Source: Nitrosopumilaceae archaeon (GTDB lineage: Archaea > Thermoproteota > Nitrososphaeria > Nitrososphaerales > Nitrosopumilaceae). From it: a stretch of 12,271 bases of DNA. The stretch is taken from the NCBI GenBank assembly GCA_013330055.1, contig DUJB01000075.1:1-12271 (forward strand), given 5' to 3'. The notes under the pieces are model-generated. The model was given only the letters and a program-made list of their open reading frames with translations, made no database searches and was not told the origin of the DNA. Positions 6,984 to 12,271 of the stretch are shown here, piece after piece (within the stretch, counting starts at the first letter, position 1; each line of letters opens with the position of its first letter). The position numbers were made by a program, and so were the translations under genes.

Positions 6984-7288
6984 TATCCTTTTAAGCTCCT
7001 GAAATCAGCAATATCGATATTTTTGTACATCCTATAGGCAACTATGATTAGTGCAAGTCCAACTGCAACTTCTGCAGCTGCGATAGCTATAGAAAACAAT
7101 GCGAGTGTTTGTCCTTGGCTATTTGGGATGAATCTAGAAAATGCAACTATGTTAAGATTTGCTGCGTTGACAATCATTTCTATTGCAAAAAGCATTCTTA
7201 TCGCATTTCGCTTTACTGCAAGACCGTATATTCCAATGGCCAAAAGTGCCACTGACACTAAGACAAATTCAATCAGTTCGTTGCTCAT
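6983..7288 (-). CDS. nuoK: Complex I subunit K (small three-helix membrane subunit)
   Basis: This 101-residue membrane protein has three hydrophobic helices and links the quinone site to the pump subunits. The two buried glutamates needed for proton coupling are both present: E37 in FAIEMIVNA and E73 in AAAEVAVGLAL (E. coli E36 and E72). Two ATGs compete. The upstream one at 7297 directly abuts GGGAGG, leaving no spacer. The one at 7288 sits 9 bases after it and gives the family's usual length of about 100, so 7288 was chosen. It overlaps the 3' end of nuoJ by 20 bases and shares one base of its stop with the nuoM start. Confidence 0.93.
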   Translation of the reverse strand: MSNELIEFVLVSVALLAIGIYGLAVKRNAIRMLFAIEMIVNAANLNIVAFSRFIPNSQGQTLALFSIAIAAAEVAVGLALIIVAYRMYKNIDIADFRSLKG

Positions 7289-7781
7289 CTGTAACATCCT
7301 CCCTTCTCGCTAATGTCAAAGCACCGATTACTGCAGATGCCAAAATCAGTCCCATCACAACAAGTGCTGGTGAATAATAGGTAAGAAAGTCCTTTCCTAT
7401 TTCCCTAAAGTCAACAGCTGGAGCATCAACTTCCATTGATTTTATTCCAGAACCAATTATGATAGTTCCTATTCCAAGCATAATTACAATCATCAGACCA
7501 ATGCCGGCATATCGTCTACGCGGATCTTCGATTTTATTGAAGATGAGTTCGCGTCGTACTAGCATTACTGTAAACAGTATAAGTACAGCAATCGATCCAA
7601 CGTAAACAGAGATTTGAAACATTGCAACAAATGGTGCGTCCAAAAGCAAAAAGAATCCAGCAACACCAGCAAGTGTAACCATCAATGCTATTGAACCATA
7701 AATCATTGATCGAATTTCAAGTGCAGCTATTGCAGAACCGATTGTTAAGACAGAGATTGCTAGAAAGACAGCATCAGCCAT
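7269..7781 (-). CDS. nuoJ: Complex I subunit J (membrane subunit)
   Basis: This 170-residue membrane protein has five hydrophobic segments and the family signature around FQISVYVGSIAVLILF, which forms the central helix that changes shape during turnover. The C-terminus is short and charged (ARREDVTDEQRTD). An in-frame TTG at 7802 would add seven residues but has no ribosome binding site. The ATG at 7781 follows a run of six G (7788-7793) with a 6-base spacer, so it was chosen. It overlaps the end of nuoI by 8 bases, and its own end overlaps nuoK. Confidence 0.93.
   Translation of the reverse strand: MADAVFLAISVLTIGSAIAALEIRSMIYGSIALMVTLAGVAGFFLLLDAPFVAMFQISVYVGSIAVLILFTVMLVRRELIFNKIEDPRRRYAGIGLMIVIMLGIGTIIIGSGIKSMEVDAPAVDFREIGKDFLTYYSPALVVMGLILASAVIGALTLARREDVTDEQRTD
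7298..7303 (-). promoter_or_regulatory. Shine-Dalgarno deciding the nuoK start
   Basis: GGGAGG on the minus strand lies 9 bases before ATG 7288 but directly touches ATG 7297. Normal spacing therefore selects 7288. The site is inside the nuoJ coding region. Confidence 0.75.
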
Positions 7782-8271
7782 GTGTTGCCCCCCGCTTGTC
7801 AATTTTTATTTCTACATCTTGGTCTACTTTTGGATTTACAGCAAGTTGAGCTGGTGTGTAGATTAATGCTTCTTTACTAAACGAAGAAAGTTCATAGTCA
7901 TTTGTCATGTATAAAGCATAAAATGGACACGCGTCTACACATAATCCACAGAAGACACATTTACCGTAATCAATCTGCGGCATTATTGCTTTCTTGTTGT
8001 GTTTCCAAGTTTCGTTTACCTTCACCATAGATATAGCTTCGGCAATCCCTTCACATGCTATTGCACAGAGCTGGCAACCAGTACACTTGTCATGAAACAA
8101 TATGTGTCGTCCCTTTAGGCCAGCAATTCCTACGCCAGTCTGAGGATCAAATTGAAAGCCATCTCCTACAAACTTTAATTTTTCTTCAGGGTAGCGTAAT
8201 GTGAATCGTTTAACTGCCAAGTGTTTTACACCTGAGTTAAGAGCTCGTATTATTCCCCCTGCACTAGTCAT
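7774..8271 (-). CDS. nuoI: Complex I subunit I (two 4Fe-4S clusters)
   Basis: This 165-residue ferredoxin-like peripheral subunit carries electrons to the terminal cluster in NuoB. Two full cluster motifs are visible: C63, C66, C69 and C73 (with E rather than the usual P after the last cysteine), and C105, C108, C111 with C115-P116. Each motif also supplies the last cysteine to the other cluster, giving N6a and N6b. With NuoE, F and G missing from this operon, NuoI would be the outermost cluster-bearing subunit and so the likely docking surface for a ferredoxin or other donor. That is an inference from gene content. ATG 8271 overlaps the nuoH stop as ATGA. Confidence 0.96.
   Translation of the reverse strand: MTSAGGIIRALNSGVKHLAVKRFTLRYPEEKLKFVGDGFQFDPQTGVGIAGLKGRHILFHDKCTGCQLCAIACEGIAEAISMVKVNETWKHNKKAIMPQIDYGKCVFCGLCVDACPFYALYMTNDYELSSFSKEALIYTPAQLAVNPKVDQDVEIKIDKRGATHG
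7788..7793 (-). promoter_or_regulatory. G-run ribosome binding site of nuoJ
   Basis: Six G bases on the minus strand lie 6 bases before ATG 7781 and inside the nuoI coding end. They favour this ATG over the in-frame TTG at 7802. Confidence 0.55.
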
Positions 8272-9569
8272 TGTATTAACCCTCCTGGACCCAAGACACC
8301 TGCATATACCAAGGCCAGAGCTATAAAGATGTTAACGAATGATAATCCAATTAATTTGTACCAACCAGTGTGCAAAAGTAGATCTATTCTAATTCTTGGA
8401 AATACACCTCTAGGTAGTAAGATCACAAGGATAACTCCAATAGTTTTGATTGTAAACCACAAAGTACCGTTTAACATTTCCTGATCTAATAGTGGTAGAC
8501 CTGGTACATGCATTGTGATCGGACCCATCTTTATTCCCTCTGTGATTATTTCTTGTGGAAATGGAGGCCATATCATTGGACCATTCCATCCACCCAAAAA
8601 CAGAATTGTAAACAAAGCAGCGAATGCGTATAGTTTAAGGTATGAACCAAGTTGAACAAGACCATACATCATTCCAGAGAATTCTGTTAACCAACCAGCA
8701 ACAATTTCACTTTCTGCTTCTGGAAGATCAAACGGAATTCTTTCTAGTTCAGCAAGTATTGTAGTGAAAAATACGATAGCACCAATTGGCATGAAGATAA
8801 TCCACCAGTAATGTTGTTGTGATTCAACAATTTCTGTCAGATTTAATGTTCCTGTCAAAATAACAATTCCAAGAAGTGACAGAATTAATGGAATCTCAAA
8901 TGAGACCATTTGATGAAGTGCCCGTATTCCACCGATGAACGGGAACTTACTATTTGCTGACCATGATGAAAGTATGGTGATTATTGGAAAGAATCCAATA
9001 ACTGCAAAAACTGCTAATAATCCGACGTCAAGATCCGCTACTACCCATCCCGGAGCAACCGGAATCAATGAAATAAAAGCTGCTGCAGTTCCAACAAATA
9101 ACAGTGGAGCAACCCAGAAAATTGGTTTGTCTGCTTTTGCGGGAATGATGATCTCTTTTGATATTAGTTTTAGTCCGTCTCCCATAAGTTGCAGTATTCC
9201 TTCTATTTTACCACAGTAAAGTGGTCCTACACGAAGCTGCATCTTTGCAAGAAACTTTCTTTCTATGTAAATTGTTCCTGCTGCAAGAAGAGCTGCAAAA
9301 CCAAATCCAGGAAAAGTAGTTATCCTGAAAAAGTCGGTATGCATTAGTGATTTTATTATAGGCAAAGTACGCGATGGATCTGCCAGCCAAGTTAAAGCAA
9401 GATATGGAGTAAGTAATTTGTCATCGATTACTGGGAGCTTAATGTAGAACAGTAGAATGAATACAATTGGCAAACCAATTAGTGTGAAAATTACTATGAC
9501 CCAAAAGATAAGGTCTGTTAGAGACGCTACAAATCTACTTAGTCTAAATTCGGGTGCAATAGATGACAT
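8268..9569 (-). CDS. nuoH: Complex I subunit H (quinone-site membrane subunit), extended
   Basis: This 433-residue protein forms most of the quinone entry chamber. Core motifs are ERKFLAKMQLRVGP (103-116), GGIRALHQMVSFEIP (213-227) and the acidic quinone-loop segment RIPFDLPEAESEIVAG (277-292). The protein is about 100 residues longer than the roughly 325-residue bacterial form. The N-terminal 85 residues add a hydrophobic helix (about 20-44) and a soluble stretch before the normal first helix. A second enlargement, rich in proline and glycine, spans about 327-367 before the last helices. The start at ATG 9569 directly follows the nuoD stop with no gap. Only a weak AGG precedes it, so coupling to nuoD translation is likely. 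Confidence 0.95.
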   Translation of the reverse strand: MSSIAPEFRLSRFVASLTDLIFWVIVIFTLIGLPIVFILLFYIKLPVIDDKLLTPYLALTWLADPSRTLPIIKSLMHTDFFRITTFPGFGFAALLAAGTIYIERKFLAKMQLRVGPLYCGKIEGILQLMGDGLKLISKEIIIPAKADKPIFWVAPLLFVGTAAAFISLIPVAPGWVVADLDVGLLAVFAVIGFFPIITILSSWSANSKFPFIGGIRALHQMVSFEIPLILSLLGIVILTGTLNLTEIVESQQHYWWIIFMPIGAIVFFTTILAELERIPFDLPEAESEIVAGWLTEFSGMMYGLVQLGSYLKLYAFAALFTILFLGGWNGPMIWPPFPQEIITEGIKMGPITMHVPGLPLLDQEMLNGTLWFTIKTIGVILVILLPRGVFPRIRIDLLLHTGWYKLIGLSFVNIFIALALVYAGVLGPGGLIQ

Positions 9570-10703
9570 TTACCTATCAGCTTCCACTGGCCAGTAGTTC
9601 AGACTCCAATAAACAGCTGGCATGTTTCCAAGTTTTTCTCCTTTGAGTAGATAAGGCATGCAGATCAGATTTCTAAATGAACCAACGCTTATTTTGACTC
9701 GGTATGGTTCAGGTTTACCATCAGACACAACATACATGCCAAGAGATCCTCTTCCAGATTCAACCCTGCGGTAAACTTCATCGTTTCCACCTTTTGGATT
9801 TGGTTTAAGCTTTGTTCTTACTGAACCTGATTTTGGCATCTTCTTTAATGCATCTTTTATTATTCTACAGCTCTCAAGCATGTCAAGGTATGGAACTCGT
9901 GATCGTGCATATGAGTCGCCCTCCTTTAATACTTGGGTTTGAAAATCTAGATTATCATAAACATCGTATGGTTCTTTCTTTCTTACATCAAAGTCCACCC
10001 CAGCAGAACGAAGAACAGAACCAGTAGTTCCAAGTCTGATTGCATCCATTCTTGATAAAACACCTGTTCCCTCGGTTCTTTGTTTTAAAACAGGGTTCTG
10101 ATAGAAGATGTCTTCATATTGTTTTAGTCTTTTTTCAAAATAGTCTATTTGTCTTAGACATCTTTCTTCAAAGTTTGCTGGTAAATCGTTTCTTACACCA
10201 CCTGGCACAAAATATGCATGTGTTACTCTTGCTCCAGACATTGCTTCTAAAAGATCGATACAAAATTCTCTATCACCCACTGGCCACATGAACATTGTAG
10301 AATGTCCTAAGAAAATTCCGTAAATTGCAAGCCAATACAAAGTGTAAACACATCGGTTTAGCTCGGATGCTATAACGCGAATGTATTTAGCTCTCTCTGG
10401 AACTTCAAGTCCTAAAAGATCTTCTACTGCAAGACAATACGGATACAAAATATTGCAAGAGTCGTGAATTACAGGTCTTTCCAAGTGTGGGATATTTTGT
10501 ATGTAGTTTCTATACTCTGCCATTTTTTCTTCTCCACGATGTACATATCCAGGATCGGGATCACATGAAACGATATAGTCACCATCAACTTTGATGATAA
10601 GTCGCATGTGTCCAGAACCCGGATGTTGTGGACCAACGTTTAATGTCATTATCCTGTCGTCAACTTTTTCAAGTTGGATTCCTGGCGGTAGTGGTGTTAT
10701 CAT
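9570..10703 (-). CDS. nuoD: Complex I subunit D (49-kDa quinone-site subunit)
   Basis: This 377-residue soluble subunit descends from the [NiFe]-hydrogenase large subunit and forms the quinone head-group site together with NuoB and NuoH. Recognisable segments are VGPQHPGSGHMRL (23-35), DPDPGYVHRGEEKMAE (48-63), LAVEDLLG (91-98), FVPGGVRNDLP (165-175), SAGVDFDVR (233-241) and the C-terminal ADR. The N-terminal loop differs from the bacterial HPxTHG pattern. The position of the quinone-contacting tyrosine (Thermus Nqo4 Y87) seems to be I79, next to H80. It is encoded separately from nuoC, with one base between the two genes. AGGGAAG about 7 bases upstream may be the ribosome binding site. Confidence 0.96.
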   Translation of the reverse strand: MITPLPPGIQLEKVDDRIMTLNVGPQHPGSGHMRLIIKVDGDYIVSCDPDPGYVHRGEEKMAEYRNYIQNIPHLERPVIHDSCNILYPYCLAVEDLLGLEVPERAKYIRVIASELNRCVYTLYWLAIYGIFLGHSTMFMWPVGDREFCIDLLEAMSGARVTHAYFVPGGVRNDLPANFEERCLRQIDYFEKRLKQYEDIFYQNPVLKQRTEGTGVLSRMDAIRLGTTGSVLRSAGVDFDVRKKEPYDVYDNLDFQTQVLKEGDSYARSRVPYLDMLESCRIIKDALKKMPKSGSVRTKLKPNPKGGNDEVYRRVESGRGSLGMYVVSDGKPEPYRVKISVGSFRNLICMPYLLKGEKLGNMPAVYWSLNYWPVEADR

Positions 10704-10704
10704 T

Positions 10705-11289
10705 TTATCTTCCCTTTATACCAAAGTCCTTTCTGAAAGGTGGAATATCTGCCCAGTCTTCTGGCAAAAGTAATCTTCTATTATCTGGATGTCCGTCGAA
10801 ATACACTCCAAGCATCTCAAAGCATTCCCTTTCATGAAACTCTACACTGTAGAAAACATCTCTGAGAGAAGGCATTCTCGTACTATCATGCCCAGGGTTC
10901 GGAATGTCTTCTCGTGGTACTCGTGTTGCTAAAGTAAGTACTTGTTTTGCTAATTGTGGTTCTGTATATGACCCCAAGTGATAAACAACCTCGATTTCTT
11001 TTGACTTTGGGTAATCTACACCTGTTACGGATTCTGCATGATCAAAATTTAATTCGTCACGAATGAACGTTGCAACATCTAAAATGTTTTCTTTCTTTGC
11101 ATTTATTCTGATTCTGTTTGGTTTTATAAAACCAATTGTCACTATTGTACCAAATTTAGAAACTACCTTTTCTGCAAGGGATTTTTCAAATTTTGGTTCA
11201 ACTACAGGAGTGATTTCTTTTTTGGCAATCTCCGGTTTTGTCTCTACAGTTTCACTGGATTTTTCATCAATTGTTGTTTCAGAACTCAT
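10705..11289 (-). CDS. nuoC: Complex I subunit C (30-kDa subunit)
   Basis: This 194-residue soluble subunit of the connecting module binds NuoD. The signature is in the C-terminal half: FHERECFEMLGVYFDGHPD (151-169) followed by RRLLLPEDW (171-179) and PFRKDFGIKG. The first 35 or so residues are rich in Glu, Lys, Ser and Thr and look disordered; they precede the folded domain. The protein ends directly after the family signature, without a C-terminal tail. The start is ATG at 11289, two bases after the nuoB stop, with AGGT just upstream as a weak ribosome binding site. Confidence 0.95.
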   Translation of the reverse strand: MSSETTIDEKSSETVETKPEIAKKEITPVVEPKFEKSLAEKVVSKFGTIVTIGFIKPNRIRINAKKENILDVATFIRDELNFDHAESVTGVDYPKSKEIEVVYHLGSYTEPQLAKQVLTLATRVPREDIPNPGHDSTRMPSLRDVFYSVEFHERECFEMLGVYFDGHPDNRRLLLPEDWADIPPFRKDFGIKGR

Positions 11290-11291
11290 TA

Positions 11292-11807
11292 TTACCTAAC
11301 CTTCATTCTCTTAATTTTTTCTTGAAGCAACATGCATCCTTGAATAAGAGTTTCAGGTCTAGGTGGACAACCGGGTACATAGACATCCACTGGAATCACT
11401 CCATCAATTCCTGGCAGAACATTGTACGAGTCAAAGTACAATCCCCCAGTAATTGCACATGCACCCATCGCGATAACATATTTTGGATCTGGCATTTGAT
11501 CATATACCATTCTGAGTCGTGGAGCCATTTTTCTTGTAATAGTTCCTTGTACTACAACCAAATCACATTGTCTTAAAGAACCAAAGGCCTCAATGATTCC
11601 GAATCTTTCTACATCATATCTAGGACCAGAGGCTGCTCCAAACTCTACACTGCAACACGCTGTTTCAATATGCACGGGCCAAAGTGACCAGAGTCTACCC
11701 CAATTGAGGGCGTAACCTAGCGGCTTATCAATTGCTTTAATGAGAACATCTCCCAGCTTTCCAAGAAATACATTTGTTGCGTGAGATGAGATCAGTTCTT
11801 TTTGCAA
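11292..11807 (-). CDS. nuoB: Complex I subunit B (terminal N2 4Fe-4S cluster)
   Basis: This 171-residue peripheral subunit holds cluster N2, which reduces the quinone. All four ligands are visible: adjacent C51 and C52 in ETACCSVEFG, C117 in GACAITGG and C147 in VPGCPPRPE. The start codon is TTG at 11807. It is supported by a near-perfect Shine-Dalgarno AGGAGGG (11815-11821) with a 7-base spacer, and there is no in-frame ATG before the conserved core. Annotation tools that favour ATG could truncate this gene. It follows nuoA after a 46-base gap, the largest in the operon. Confidence 0.95.
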   Translation of the reverse strand: MQKELISSHATNVFLGKLGDVLIKAIDKPLGYALNWGRLWSLWPVHIETACCSVEFGAASGPRYDVERFGIIEAFGSLRQCDLVVVQGTITRKMAPRLRMVYDQMPDPKYVIAMGACAITGGLYFDSYNVLPGIDGVIPVDVYVPGCPPRPETLIQGCMLLQEKIKRMKVR

Positions 11808-11814
11808 TTCTTGT

Positions 11815-11821
11815 CCCTCCT
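11815..11821 (-). promoter_or_regulatory. Shine-Dalgarno fixing the TTG start of nuoB
   Basis: AGGAGGG on the minus strand lies 7 bases before TTG 11807. It is the strongest ribosome binding site in the window and settles the unusual nuoB start. Confidence 0.8.
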
Positions 11822-11853
11822 GACTTTATCATTTGTTTTATTTGATTTAAGAA

Positions 11854-12228
11854 TTACCAAATGTTCCTCCTCCCTGATTGATACAATGCGAATGCAAATG
11901 AAGCAAACATTATTCCTAAAAATGCTATAATTGGAAGAGTTGCAGACTTTGGAAGATTTAACAATGTACTTCCCCAAGCATAGAGAAAAATCGACATGAC
12001 ATCAAAAACAACAAACATCAAAACATAAGCATAATACTGCATCATAAAATGAGTCCGTCCTTCGCCACTTGGAACTTGACCACACTCCATAGGCAAAAAC
12101 TTGACAGGATTACTTCTTCGTCTAGGAGCGATCATTCTGGAAAGAATCAGGGCGGGGGCTGTTGCTACAATAGCAAATCCAAACATTAGCAATACAGGGC
12201 TGAAGCTACCAGCTACCTCTCCTACCAA
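11854..12228 (-). CDS. nuoA: Complex I subunit A (small membrane subunit); start uncertain
   Basis: This three-helix membrane subunit sits beside the quinone chamber. Signature residues are MECGQVPSGEGRTHF, then the second helix with FVVFDVM, then FLYAWG. The Cys-bearing loop that is exposed in the resting enzyme is present. The frame is open to the window edge (a GTG at 12268-12270). The TATA box at 12254-12261 lies inside that extension, so I chose TTG 12228, about 30 bases after the box, giving 125 residues and a nearly leaderless mRNA. Alternative starts are the GTG at 12270, or an ATG at 12186 that would cut into the first helix. The position of E. coli NuoA E81 is methionine (ATG at 11995-11997), while the nearby D79 equivalent is kept. 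It is the first gene of the operon. Confidence 0.88.
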   Translation of the reverse strand: MVGEVAGSFSPVLLMFGFAIVATAPALILSRMIAPRRRSNPVKFLPMECGQVPSGEGRTHFMMQYYAYVLMFVVFDVMSIFLYAWGSTLLNLPKSATLPIIAFLGIMFASFAFALYQSGRRNIW

Positions 12229-12253
12229 AGTAGCTAAAAAACCGGTCGGAGAG

Positions 12254-12261
12254 TATAAAAA
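12254..12261 (-). promoter_or_regulatory. Box A promoter of the nuo operon
   Basis: The minus strand reads TTTTTATA, identical to the box before the tRNA(CAT) gene. It is centred about 29 bases before TTG 12228, so transcription should begin within a few bases of that codon. No Shine-Dalgarno lies between, consistent with a leaderless or near-leaderless transcript. The transcription factor B element and anything further upstream fall largely outside the window. Confidence 0.6.
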
Positions 12262-12271
12262 TCTATGCACA

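Noticed and set aside
7269..7802. nuoJ start at TTG 7802
   Set aside because: It has no ribosome binding site and overlaps nuoI further than needed; ATG 7781 has a G-run at normal spacing.
11792..11977. 61-codon minus-strand frame across the nuoA-nuoB junction
   Set aside because: It overlaps nuoA in another frame and covers the nuoB Shine-Dalgarno. The composition is lysine and asparagine rich with no recognisable fold.
1..12271. Mobile elements, CRISPR arrays, tandem repeats, attachment sites
   Set aside because: No transposase or integrase coding, no regularly spaced repeats and no duplicated tRNA ends were seen by reading. The region looks like stable core genome.

Overview
This AT-rich window looks like the genome of an ammonia-oxidising thaumarchaeon of the Nitrosopumilus type. 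The inference rests on four things: an 11-gene complex I operon without the NADH-dehydrogenase module, archaeal box A promoters of the TTTTTATA type, a tRNA split by an archaeal bulge-helix-bulge intron, and an archaeal-style prenyl diphosphate synthase. I could not run a database search, so the genus is inferred.

Layout. Bases 1-130 hold a tRNA with anticodon CAT on the minus strand, with its own box A upstream and a T-run downstream. Bases 131-769 (minus) encode a haem-oxygenase-fold protein whose residues match CADD, the self-sacrificing 4-aminobenzoate synthase family. A short divergent promoter region follows (770-852). Next come a tRNA-Glu(TTC) interrupted in its T-loop by a 16-base intron (853-944, plus) and a short prenyl diphosphate synthase gene (996-1850, plus). 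This gene meets the complex I operon tail to tail with a 14-base overlap.

Bases 1837-12228 (minus) are one tightly packed operon in the order nuoA-B-C-D-H-I-J-K-M-L-N. The genes overlap by a few bases or lie within a few bases of each other, except for a 46-base gap between nuoA and nuoB. All quinone-module and proton-pump subunits are present. No nuoE, nuoF or nuoG is present in the window, so the enzyme should take electrons from something other than NADH, such as reduced ferredoxin, or run in reverse from quinol. The first gene appears to be read from a nearly leaderless transcript. Several internal genes have clear Shine-Dalgarno sequences, which decide the starts of nuoB, nuoJ and nuoK.

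Most interesting points: a strict bulge-helix-bulge intron at T-loop position 59/60 of tRNA-Glu; the CADD-like gene, which keeps both the metal ligands and the sacrificial Tyr and Lys; and replacements of usually conserved charged or quinone-contacting residues in NuoA, NuoM and NuoD in an otherwise intact complex. There is also the nuoM-before-nuoL gene order, and a prenyl synthase that lacks the usual lysine motifs after its second aspartate-rich motif. No mobile element, CRISPR array or wholly new gene system was seen, and no stretch over 300 bases lacks a gene.
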